Notes under the pieces: model-generated
What the model was told of the DNA's origin: nothing
Database searches by the model: none
What the model saw: only the letters and a program-made list of their open reading frames with translations
Source: JBIKLM01 sp044375105
GTDB taxonomy: Bacteria; Planctomycetota; UBA1135; GCA-002686595
Assembly (NCBI GenBank): GCA_044375105.1
Contig: JBILNK010000146.1
Location: 1 to 11,114, forward strand
Length of the DNA stretch: 11,114 nt
Direction: 5' to 3'
In this document: one piece after another, positions 1 to 6,318 of the stretch
Layout: every line of letters begins with the position of its first letter
How positions within the stretch are numbered: position 1 is the stretch's first letter
Made by a program: the position numbers and the translations under genes

Positions 1-431
1 GGCTGCGCATCCGCGCCCTGTGGACCCCGGGGCACACCCGCGGCCAATTCGCCTACCTGCTCAACGACGCCCACGTCTTCACCGGCGACACCCTGTTCCG
101 CGGCTCCGTGGGCGGCACGCGCGCCGCCGGCCACGGGCGCTTCGAGGAGCTGCGCGAATCATTGCTCGGCACCCTGCTGGCCCTGCCGCCGGAAACCGAA
201 GTGCATCCCGGGCACATGGAATCGACCACGATCGGCCGCGAAGCCGAGCACAACCCCTTCCTGCGCGCCTTCCGCGGGGAAGGCCTCCCCGCCGAGCGCC
301 AAGTCCGCGCTTACGGCCACCCGGCGAGTGTGCTGCTCGAGGCCCCCGACTACGACGGCGGCACAAAGGCCTGGGTGCGTTTCCTCGACGACGGCGAACT
401 GGCCGTGGTCCCGGGAAGCCGCTTGGTCTGA
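1..431 (+). CDS. Metallo-beta-lactamase fold hydrolase, C-terminal part (5' end outside window)
   Basis: This is the 3' part of a gene entering from the left edge, read in the frame that starts at base 3 and ending in TGA at 429-431. Three metal-site motifs of the metallo-beta-lactamase superfamily appear in order: TPGHT (His codon at 33-35), TGDTLF (Asp codon at 87-89) and HPGH (second His codon at 213-215). The order and spacing match glyoxalase II-like hydrolases, which bind one or two zinc or iron ions and hydrolyse thioesters or related bonds. The HxHxDH motif must lie upstream and is not visible. After the hydrolase core, about 40 residues (PDYDGGTKAWVRF to the end) look like a small beta-rich extension that is not part of glyoxalase II. 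The substrate is unknown. A GTG at 108 is internal, because conserved motifs lie before it. The family is secure and the reaction is not. Confidence 0.88.
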   Translation, partial: LRIRALWTPGHTRGQFAYLLNDAHVFTGDTLFRGSVGGTRAAGHGRFEELRESLLGTLLALPPETEVHPGHMESTTIGREAEHNPFLRAFRGEGLPAERQVRAYGHPASVLLEAPDYDGGTKAWVRFLDDGELAVVPGSRLV

Positions 432-738
432 ACCCGCCCAGGCGAGCAGCGGTTCCAGTGCTTTGGCTCGCGAGTCCGAGAACTCGACAGGTTTTCAGCA
501 CGGGCATCCGCCACTCCATGCGCTGGCCTCGGGATCCCCGGCGTGAACGACGCGGATCCGAAGCGACAGCGTGCACAAAAACAGGGAATCACGCTCCTCG
601 CCGGTCCGATCCACCGGAATTTTCTCCGGTTTTCGCGGATCGCCTGATGCCCTGCTGGACTTCCCAGGTCTTTGTATCCGTCGCCCTAGCCACGGGTGCT
701 GCTGAGCGACTTGCAACCCAAGCGCCCTGCCCATACCG
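432..738. other. Intergenic region between the hydrolase and the cysteine-rich protein gene
   Basis: These 307 bases hold no convincing gene. Open frames crossing them give Arg/Pro-rich translations with no domain. Two stem-loops are visible: a short one at 471-486 (CGAGT pairing with ACTCG, six-base loop) and a better one at 607-642, described separately. The stretch from about 575 to 635 is less GC-rich than its surroundings. The promoter of the gene at 739 presumably lies downstream of the 607-642 stem-loop, but I see no clear -10/-35 pair. Confidence 0.6.
607..642 (+). terminator. Possible terminator stem-loop downstream of the hydrolase gene
   Basis: ACCGGA at 613-618 pairs with TCCGGT at 625-630 around the loop ATTTTC, and the stem is followed directly by TTTC. 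An outer stem, CGATCC (607-612) with GGATCG (637-642), closes the same hairpin across a six-base bulge. The inner stem plus a short T run resembles a weak intrinsic terminator. It lies about 180 bases after the hydrolase stop, which is far, so it may instead be a leader structure of the next gene. Confidence 0.35.
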
Positions 739-1164
739 ATGAAGCTCGCCCTTTCGCTCGCCACCGCCCTCGCCACCTTCGGCACCGCCTGGATGCATCC
801 GATCGGCCTCTCGCTCGCGGACAGGGACCTGGCCGGCCTGTCCGGGTCGCCGACAGCAGCTCCCTGGCTCTCCCCCACGCCGAGCAGCGCCGCCGCCGCC
901 CAGAGTGCGTCGGCCGGTGCCCAAGGCCCCACGGCCTCCAAACCAGAGAAGCCCTCGGGACCGATGAATCCCTGCGTGGAGGCCTGCTGGAAGAACTACG
1001 AGAAGAAGGTGGACTTCTGCCACGAGCGCAGCTGGGTCTGCGATTTCTCGATTCTCGGCATCTGCCTGTCGAAGCACCAGAATCCGGTGTTCCTGCAGGA
1101 CTGCCAAGACGCCGCGCTCGAGGTGTACCAAGCCTGCAAGCAAGCCTGCACAGCGACTCCCTGA
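739..1164 (+). CDS. Small exported cysteine-rich protein with mirror-symmetric cysteine spacing
   Basis: This 141-residue protein belongs to no family I recognise. The N-terminus (MKLALSLATALATF) is a short basic-then-hydrophobic stretch resembling a Sec signal peptide, with possible cleavage after SLA near residue 27. Residues about 30-75 are a Pro/Ala/Ser-rich linker. The C-terminal domain (about 77-141) has eight cysteines at 79, 83, 94, 101, 109, 122, 133 and 137. Three pairs (79/137, 83/133, 94/122) share the same position sum, 216. This is the pattern expected for two antiparallel helices joined by three disulfide rungs, with 101/109 closing the loop. The remaining residues (Trp, Tyr, Lys, Glu, Gln) are compatible with amphipathic helices. 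An oxidising location (periplasm, surface or outside) is therefore likely. No Shine-Dalgarno sequence precedes the ATG. The next gene lies 412 bases downstream on the same strand. Function is unknown; a binding or structural role, or a toxin-like role, are all open. Confidence 0.75.
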   Translation: MKLALSLATALATFGTAWMHPIGLSLADRDLAGLSGSPTAAPWLSPTPSSAAAAQSASAGAQGPTASKPEKPSGPMNPCVEACWKNYEKKVDFCHERSWVCDFSILGICLSKHQNPVFLQDCQDAALEVYQACKQACTATP

Positions 1165-1251
1165 ACCGCCGGGAAATACCCGAATCTCACTCTGACCCGA
1201 GCGCTGAAGCCTGCCTGTCCGCTGGCCTCTGAAGGTCTGAGGAAACGAAAT

Positions 1252-1274
1252 CGACGCGGGCTACGCCCGCGTCG
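1252..1274 (+). terminator. Perfect 10-bp stem-loop, probable terminator
   Basis: CGACGCGGGC (1252-1261) pairs without mismatch with GCCCGCGTCG (1265-1274) around a TAC loop. It lies 88 bases after the stop of the cysteine-rich protein gene. The top strand has no T run after the stem. The A-rich run before it (GGAAACGAAAT) reads as a T-rich tail on the other strand, so the signal looks better for minus-strand transcripts or as a bidirectional stop. No minus-strand gene runs into it here. Confidence 0.45.
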
Positions 1275-1314
1275 CAGGATCAGCCCGTCAGCATGTCTTT
1301 GGGCCACCATCCGG

Positions 1315-1369
1315 CGGCCACAGAGGCTGGTATTCTCGCGACGCACTGATGTTTCCTAGCCTCTGGCCG
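1315..1369. repeat. Imperfect inverted repeat in the leader region
   Basis: AGAGGCT (1322-1328) pairs with AGCCTCT (1358-1364). Outside a two-base AC bulge, CGGCC (1315-1319) pairs with GGCCG (1365-1369). GG/CC pairs with one bulged base can extend the stem inward. The loop is about 25 bases. It could be an RNA hairpin in the transcript or a paired protein-binding site; its function is unknown. Confidence 0.45.
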
Positions 1370-1419
1370 GCCAGCGGCCTCGGCCACCCTTCCAGGTGTC
1401 CACAGCCGTGCTCTGCGCC

Positions 1420-1467
1420 GCCTCCACGCCCGAGAGGAGCACGCCGCTGCCTCTGACGCGTGGAGGC
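1420..1467 (+). other. Long two-part stem-loop upstream of the helical-repeat protein gene
   Basis: GCCTCCACGC (1420-1429) pairs perfectly with GCGTGGAGGC (1458-1467). Inside a 3x3 internal loop, AGAGG (1433-1437) pairs with CCTCT (1450-1454). AGC (1438-1440) then pairs with GCT (1446-1448) with one bulged G, leaving a five-base loop. The structure therefore spans 48 bases as one long hairpin. A separate six-bp stem (CGTCCG 1494-1499, CGGACG 1503-1508, loop CCT) follows. Together they would form a compact leader ending about 70 bases before the ATG at 1577. It matches no riboswitch class I recognise. Confidence 0.5.
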
Positions 1468-1576
1468 CTGCCCGCGCTGCATCGGTGCCCGCCCGTCCGC
1501 CTCGGACGCCGGCGCCGTGATCCGACTCCACCCCCGGGCATCCCCCCGGACATCCGCACCATCGTTCCGCCTCGCC

Positions 1577-3436
1577 ATGCCCCCGCCCCGCCGCCCCGTT
1601 GTCGCAGCCATTGTCGCAGTCGCCCTGGCTGGAGTCTGCCTCGCCAGCCTGGTCGTTTGGATGCGCTTCGACCCGGGTTCAGTTACGCCCGATGGAGCCC
1701 AGCAGCAAGCGCCTGCGGCCTCGGTTCCCAGAGCGCTGGACATGGTGGCCGAGCTCTCGGACCGCTCGCTGGGGGAAGGATTCTCGGCGGAGCGAGCGGC
1801 AGTCGAAGGCCTCGATGGGCTAGCGCAGGCAAGCCTCGCGGAGCCCAAAGCGGTCACGCCCACGGAGGCGCAGCTTGCGCAGGACGCCGTGTCGGCGATC
1901 GACTCCCTGATCCAGCGCTTGCGGGAAGAAGCCCGCAGCCCCGCGCAGTTCCATGCTCGGGCCCTGCCGATCATCGCCGAGCTCGGCCGGGCGCTGGACG
2001 AAAGCGCCGCGCAGGCGCGCTCGCAACGGGGTCTGGATAGCGCTGGATCTCGGCCTGTCCAGAGTTCGTCGGCGCCGACTCCGAAGGGGACCCCTTCCGC
2101 CCGTTCCGAGCGCCAACCGGATGCCCCGGACAGCAGCCCCCCGGTACCCCGGGCAGCCGTCCTGGGGACCCCAGCCGGGGGTGCCCAGACGGCCCCGAAG
2201 GACGCTCAGGCCGCGGCAGCCGCCTCAGAAGCACCCGACCAGGTCCTACGCCTGCTGCACCAGATCGTGCAGGCGCCGGAAGAGGACCACTTGGTGCGGG
2301 GCGCTGTGTTCCTGGCCCTGTCTACCCGGCTCGGGGTGGCCGACTTTCGGGCCCACTTCGACGACTGGATTTCGCCTGGGGAGGTCCATCCGCCGGAGCT
2401 GGTGCGGTCCGCCGCCATCGCGGCAGCGCTGCGCGGGGCCGAATCCCCCTGCCCCCAGGCCCTGCGGCTCGAAAGGGTCTTGAGCCTGCCGGGCAACGAG
2501 GACAGCGGGCTCCCCGCCATCTATCCCTTGGAGCTGCGCCGCACGGTGGATGCCTACTGCTTGGCCGGAATCGAAGCCTGGCTGAAGGCGTCCGATGGCC
2601 GTCGCGAGGCACTCGAACAGGCGCCTTTGCAGGGGCCCGAGGGGATGGCACAGGATGCGCCCACGCAGGAACCGGAAGGAGAGTACTCGCGGGCGGAGCT
2701 GCTCGACTACTGGTCCGCGCTCGCGCTTCTCTATGCCCTGTGGGGCCACGCCGGACTGGAGGACGCCGAAATCGTGCAGCGCCTCGTCAAAGACGCCAAG
2801 CCCTCGGTGCTGCGCTTCTCGGCCAAGGACGTGATCACCCTGTTGCCCGCCGTCTTCCTGGCCCAGTCCCTGGGCCCGTGCAGCGAGCGACTCGCCAAGC
2901 TGGTCCGAGCCCTCGAGAACAGCCAGAACGACCTCTACAAGTCGGTCGCCGAAGCCTACGCGGGCTGTGGGCAGGATCCCCTGCGGATCGAGAAGCTCGC
3001 CAAGCTGGAGGAGCTGCGGCTGTCCGACGAGCCCTTCGCGGATGCACTGGCCCTATCCCTGCTGATCGAGTGGCGTCATGTCGCTCCCCGCTTCTCTCTG
3101 GCTTCTCCGCAAGACCAGGATGCCGCCCTGCGAATCCTGGCCCAGGCCGCCGGCGACCCGGAAGCCGAGGAGACCGCCCGGATGATGGCCTGGGAATGCA
3201 TCGATCGGACGGAATCTACTGAGATCCTGACCGCAGCCAGACTGGTCTGCGGTCCCGACATGCCGGACTTGCTCTTCGGTCGGTTGATGACTCGTTTGGA
3301 CCAGTTCTCGGCCGATGAGTCCCTACGGGCGAGCCTCGTCGAGCATCTGGTCTGGATGCGGGGCCTGGGCATGAACAGCCAGCGTGCGGCCGCCATCGAA
3401 GCGCTGCTGGCCAGCTTGGAGCAGTCCAACGAATAG
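1577..3436 (+). CDS. Membrane-anchored protein with alpha-helical (HEAT-like) repeat region, unknown function
   Basis: This 619-residue protein belongs to no family I can name. From the ATG at 1577 it has a basic N-terminus (MPPPRRP), one hydrophobic segment at about 8-28, and a helical stretch at 50-142. A Pro/Ala/Ser/Gln-rich low-complexity linker follows at about 143-220, then a long, almost all-helical region at 222-619. That region has repeated pairs of amphipathic helices (for example 222-252, 273-286, 375-405, 410-446, 485-500, 513-540) resembling HEAT/TPR-type solenoids. A Gly/Pro/Glu-rich insert sits at about 340-372. The cysteine at 21 is preceded by AGV, which is a poor lipobox, so an uncleaved anchor is more likely than a lipoprotein. 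The bulk should face the periplasm and serve binding or scaffolding. An in-frame GTG at 1460 would place 39 residues before the anchor and is rejected. The gene ends in TAG, 40 bases from the convergent acetyltransferase gene. Confidence 0.78.
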   Translation: MPPPRRPVVAAIVAVALAGVCLASLVVWMRFDPGSVTPDGAQQQAPAASVPRALDMVAELSDRSLGEGFSAERAAVEGLDGLAQASLAEPKAVTPTEAQLAQDAVSAIDSLIQRLREEARSPAQFHARALPIIAELGRALDESAAQARSQRGLDSAGSRPVQSSSAPTPKGTPSARSERQPDAPDSSPPVPRAAVLGTPAGGAQTAPKDAQAAAAASEAPDQVLRLLHQIVQAPEEDHLVRGAVFLALSTRLGVADFRAHFDDWISPGEVHPPELVRSAAIAAALRGAESPCPQALRLERVLSLPGNEDSGLPAIYPLELRRTVDAYCLAGIEAWLKASDGRREALEQAPLQGPEGMAQDAPTQEPEGEYSRAELLDYWSALALLYALWGHAGLEDAEIVQRLVKDAKPSVLRFSAKDVITLLPAVFLAQSLGPCSERLAKLVRALENSQNDLYKSVAEAYAGCGQDPLRIEKLAKLEELRLSDEPFADALALSLLIEWRHVAPRFSLASPQDQDAALRILAQAAGDPEAEETARMMAWECIDRTESTEILTAARLVCGPDMPDLLFGRLMTRLDQFSADESLRASLVEHLVWMRGLGMNSQRAAAIEALLASLEQSNE

Positions 3437-3476
3437 GCCGGTGAGGTGCCGCCGCAGGAATCCGCAGGCCTCGCGC

Positions 3477-4181
3477 TCAGGCCCCGCCGCGGATCTGAGC
3501 CAGACTGCGCCGTTGTTGCCCCTGGCCGTCGAAGTTGCTGGGGTCGAGCCAGGCATCGAAGGCACGCCGGAGGGCCGGCCAGTCGCGATCGAGGATCGCG
3601 TACCAGGCGGTGTCGCGGTTGCGGCCTTTGTAGACCGTGGCCTGCCGGAAGGTGCCCTCGTAGGTGAAGCCCAGGCGCTCGGCGGCGCGTCGCGAGGCCA
3701 TGTTCAAGTCGTCGCACTTCCACTCGCAGCGTCGATAACCGAGGTCGTCGAAGCAGCGCCTCAGCATCAGGGCGAGGGCCTCGGTCGCGGCGCGGGTGCG
3801 CTGCAATGCGGGGCTGAAGCAGACGTGGCCGATCTCGATGCAGGCGGACTCGGGCTCAATGCGCAGCCAGGCGATCACGCCGACCGGAGTGCCCTGCTCG
3901 TCGAGGACCGCAAGGAAACTCGTGGCCGGCTGCTCCATGGCTTTGTTGATGGCCGCGCGGTAAGCGCAGGCGTCTGCGAACGGGCCGATGCTGAGGTAGG
4001 TCCACAGGCGCCCGTCGAGATCGGCGGAGAAGGCGTGAAACAGGGCCTCGCCGTGGGCCAACGGATCGAGGGGCACGAGGGTGCAGAAGCGGCCGTGCAG
4101 CGGGGTCCGCGTTGGCGGCGCGGGCGCGCGAAATTCGGGCAGGGCCTGGCCGATCGGCTGTCCCAGGGAGTTCAGCGGCAT
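3477..4181 (-). CDS. GNAT family N-acetyltransferase, RimJ/RimL-like
   Basis: This 234-residue protein matches the RimJ/RimL-type GNAT enzymes along its whole length; these transfer an acetyl group from acetyl-CoA to an amine. The N-terminus (MPLNSLGQPIG) followed by TPLHGRFCTLVPLDP is typical of a widespread subfamily and fixes the ATG start. The core includes EIGHVCFSPALQRTRAATEA (about 116-135), covering the strand and acetyl-CoA-binding loop. EWKCDDLNMASRRAAERLGF (153-172) follows, then FRQATVYKGRNRDTAWYAIL (178-197), both hallmarks of this subfamily. The C-terminal NFDGQGQQRRSL is also conserved. The substrate (protein N-terminus, small amine or antibiotic) cannot be read. It lies 143 bases after the exporter operon on the same strand and may be read through from it, though the gap suggests its own promoter. 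No strong ribosome binding site precedes the ATG. Confidence 0.94.
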   Translation of the reverse strand: MPLNSLGQPIGQALPEFRAPAPPTRTPLHGRFCTLVPLDPLAHGEALFHAFSADLDGRLWTYLSIGPFADACAYRAAINKAMEQPATSFLAVLDEQGTPVGVIAWLRIEPESACIEIGHVCFSPALQRTRAATEALALMLRRCFDDLGYRRCEWKCDDLNMASRRAAERLGFTYEGTFRQATVYKGRNRDTAWYAILDRDWPALRRAFDAWLDPSNFDGQGQQRRSLAQIRGGA

Positions 4182-4324
4182 CCCGTCAGGCTAAAGCAGC
4201 TCGCGGCGAGCCTGGGGCGGCCCGCCGACGGGGGGCAGCCCTGCGGGAACGGGCCGGCCCAGGCGCTGTCCAGGAGGGTCCGGCTGCTCTGCCGGTCGGG
4301 CCTTGGACCCGCAGACTGGTCCGA

Positions 4325-5392
4325 TCAGGCCTCGTCCTTGACCGCGTACTCGCGGTGGGTGGCCAGCAGAGTGGCGGCGAGCAGGGGCAAGAGCAGGATC
4401 AGGCCCAGGGCGAAGAGCGTCAGAGGCAGGGGGGCGCCGGCCAGATCGGTGGGCATTTCGCTCGGCGGGGTCAGGCCGCCCAGGCGCAGGTAAAGCGAGC
4501 GCAGGAAGTAGCTGACCGTGACCTGATTGATCACCGCGGGCACGAAGGACAGCAGCAGCTCGAACAGGATGCCGTAGAGCAGGCCCAGGATCATGCCGCG
4601 CCGCGGAGAGAGGAAGCCCAGCAGCAGGAAGAGGGCGTTGTAGCACAGCAAGGCCGCCAGGGAGACGAGCAGGGTGGTCAGCAGCAGCCGCGGGTGTTCG
4701 AAGCGCGTCAACAGGGCCCAGGAGGCACACAGGCTCAAGGCGGTCGGACCGGAGAGCGCGAGCACGATGCCGAGATGCTTGCCGAAGACGAAGCTCGCGC
4801 GCCGGATCGGGCGGGTCCAGAGGTAGGGCAGGGTCTTGCCGTCGAGCTCGTTGGCCAGCACCGACGAGCCGTAGAGCAGCGCCAGCAGCAGGCAGGTCAC
4901 CTGCGGATAGAGCAGGTACAGGAGCAGGCCGAAGATGAACTCCGCCGGAGGTCGCGCGCTGCGGGGCTCATCGGTTCTCTCGAGCTCGAAATGGCGCAGG
5001 CCGACCTGCGCGTTCGGCATGGGCAGCGCGGGATCGCGCCAGAGCTGGCCATCGAACAGGACCAGGGCGCCGTCGTTCCAGACCAGGATTTGGTCCTTGC
5101 GGATCCGTTGGCCGTGGTGGCTCACTCCGCCCGGCGTTCGCCGCAGGCTGCCGTCCAGCAGACTCTGGGTGTCCGCTGGCCATTCGAAGGGCACGAAGCG
5201 CTGGGGTAGCTCGCCGCTGCGCAGCTCCGAGACCAGGGTCGCAGCGCCGGCTGCCCGGTCGAGCCTCCCGAGCGCCCCGGTCAGGCGCAGCGCCAGGGTC
5301 AAGAGCACCGGCAGGCTCAGCGCGAGCAGCACCAGCCAGCGGCGACGGCCGCCGAGCATCTGGCGGATCTGGAGCCGGATCAGTTCGCCCAT
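4325..5392 (-). CDS. ABC-2 type transporter permease (second module)
   Basis: This 355-residue integral membrane protein is the last gene of the exporter operon. Six hydrophobic segments are visible, at about 19-37, 152-178, 203-228, 237-261, 266-289 and 322-344. A basic, amphipathic N-terminus (RLQIRQMLGGRRR) precedes the first. Between segments 2 and 3 lies NELDGKTLPYLWTRPIRR, the cytoplasmic coupling motif of ABC-2 permeases that contacts the ATPase. A roughly 110-residue loop between segments 1 and 2 should be extracytoplasmic and contains WNDGALVLFDGQLWRD, which may form a small beta domain. The ATG overlaps the stop of the upstream ATPase gene as TGATG, so translation is coupled and the two products very likely form one transporter. 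The open frame extends further upstream but there it only shadows the ATPase gene. The substrate is unknown. Confidence 0.93.
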   Translation of the reverse strand: MGELIRLQIRQMLGGRRRWLVLLALSLPVLLTLALRLTGALGRLDRAAGAATLVSELRSGELPQRFVPFEWPADTQSLLDGSLRRTPGGVSHHGQRIRKDQILVWNDGALVLFDGQLWRDPALPMPNAQVGLRHFELERTDEPRSARPPAEFIFGLLLYLLYPQVTCLLLALLYGSSVLANELDGKTLPYLWTRPIRRASFVFGKHLGIVLALSGPTALSLCASWALLTRFEHPRLLLTTLLVSLAALLCYNALFLLLGFLSPRRGMILGLLYGILFELLLSFVPAVINQVTVSYFLRSLYLRLGGLTPPSEMPTDLAGAPLPLTLFALGLILLLPLLAATLLATHREYAVKDEA

Positions 5393-6318
5393 CAGTCGCT
5401 CGCCAGCAGGTATTGGAACACGGCGTCCAAGCGGTCGTCGGCGGACTCGATCTCGTGGATCGCGACGCTGCTGGCCAAAGCGACCTCCGGGAAGCCGGCG
5501 AAAAAGGCGGCCGGCTCGCGGGTCAAGGCCACCAGCTCGCCGCGCGGCGCATCGATCTCGAGGCCATCGACGGGCAGATTGCGCAGCAGGGCCTGGGCCA
5601 GGACCTTGGCGTCCGCGCAGCGCACCCGGATGCGGTGTGGCACGTGGTTCATCAGCCCGCGGATCTCCCCCACCCGGCCGGAGGCCAGCACGCGCCCGCC
5701 GTACATCAGCACGAACCGGTCGGTCATGGCCTGCACCTCGTGCAGCACGTGGCTGGCCACCAGGATGCTTTTGCCCTGCCGGCCCAGCAGGGTCACCAGG
5801 TCCACGATCTCGCGTCGGCAGACCGGGTCGGTGCCGGTCAGCGGCTCGTCCAGGATCAGGAACTCGGGGTCGTGGACGATCGCCTGGGCCAGCTTGGTGC
5901 GCTGGCGCATGCCCTTCGAATAACCGGCGATCTGGCGGTGCATGAACTCGCTGGCGCCCACGCGGGCCAGGGCCGCCCGCGCGCGCTCGCCGGCGCTCGA
6001 GCCGAGGCCCGAGAGGCGCGCCAGGCTGGTCACGAATTCGAGCGCGGTGAGCTGGTCGTAAAAGGCGTCTTGCTCCGGGCACAACCCGAGCCGAGCCAAG
6101 AGACGCGGGTTGTTCCAGGGGTCCTCGCCGAGCACGCGCACGCGGCCTTCGCTGGGGCGCAGCTGCCCGGTCAGCAGCTTGAGCAGGGTCGATTTCCCGG
6201 CGCCGTTGGGGCCGAGCAGGCCGTTGACGCCCGGCTCGAGCTCGAGCTCGACGTCGTTGAGGCCGATGACCAAACCGTACAGCTTGGTGACCCCCGAGAG
6301 CTGGAGCAGCGCGCCCAT
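5392..6318 (-). CDS. ABC-2 type transporter ATP-binding protein (second module)
   Basis: This 308-residue ABC ATPase powers the permease encoded directly after it. Motifs in order are Walker A GPNGAGKST (36-44), Q-loop region LCPEQDAF (79-86), signature YSKGMRQR (133-140), Walker B LILDEP (154-159), D-loop TGTDP (161-165) and switch His190 in VASH. The YSKGM form of the signature is normal in ABC-2 exporters of the drug, antibiotic and gliding type. A C-terminal region of about 90 residues (220-308), ending in DDRLDAVFQYLL, is the accessory domain usual in this subfamily. The ATG at 6318 shares its A with the stop of the upstream permease gene, and the same TGATG arrangement joins it to the following permease gene. 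The open frame continues upstream to 7101, but the ABC domain begins only here. A partly SD-like CAGGTG lies upstream of the start. Confidence 0.95.
   Translation of the reverse strand: MGALLQLSGVTKLYGLVIGLNDVELELEPGVNGLLGPNGAGKSTLLKLLTGQLRPSEGRVRVLGEDPWNNPRLLARLGLCPEQDAFYDQLTALEFVTSLARLSGLGSSAGERARAALARVGASEFMHRQIAGYSKGMRQRTKLAQAIVHDPEFLILDEPLTGTDPVCRREIVDLVTLLGRQGKSILVASHVLHEVQAMTDRFVLMYGGRVLASGRVGEIRGLMNHVPHRIRVRCADAKVLAQALLRNLPVDGLEIDAPRGELVALTREPAAFFAGFPEVALASSVAIHEIESADDRLDAVFQYLLASD

Larger units (their letters stand above)
1165..1576. other. Intergenic region rich in stem-loops, 5' of the helical-repeat protein gene
   Basis: These 412 bases carry no convincing gene. The frame of the downstream gene stays open back to a GTG at 1460, but that extension (about 39 residues, Pro/Ser/Arg-rich) looks non-coding. 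Four inverted repeats occur in sequence: 1252-1274, 1315-1369, 1420-1467 and 1494-1508. The first could end transcription of the cysteine-rich protein gene. The other three may form a structured leader of the gene starting at 1577. No promoter elements could be assigned. Confidence 0.6.

Noticed and set aside
20..742. 240-codon plus-strand frame across the hydrolase end and the following gap
   Set aside because: The translation is Arg/Pro-rich in another frame from the hydrolase, whose metal-site motifs establish the true frame.
1460..1576. Upstream GTG start extending the helical-repeat protein by 39 residues
   Set aside because: The extension is Pro/Ser/Arg-rich, would put 39 residues before a classical N-terminal anchor, and its first bases lie within the perfect inverted repeat at 1420-1467. 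The ATG at 1577 gives a normal signal-anchor N-terminus.
1636..1642. Lipoprotein signal at Cys21 of the helical-repeat protein
   Set aside because: The residues before the cysteine (Ala-Gly-Val) do not fit a lipobox, which needs Gly, Ala or Ser directly before Cys.
3467..3483. GGCCT/AGGCC five-bp stem between the convergent genes
   Set aside because: Too short and GC-biased to separate from chance, and it overlaps the acetyltransferase stop codon.
4276..4310. Inverted repeats GGGTCC/GGACCC and CCGGC/GCCGG after the exporter operon
   Set aside because: The two stems compete for the same bases, are short, and have no T tract, so I do not call a terminator.
3384..5209. Plus-strand open frames opposite the acetyltransferase and second permease
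   Set aside because: Low-complexity Gln/Glu/Ala/Arg-rich translations without domains. The minus strand has clear genes.
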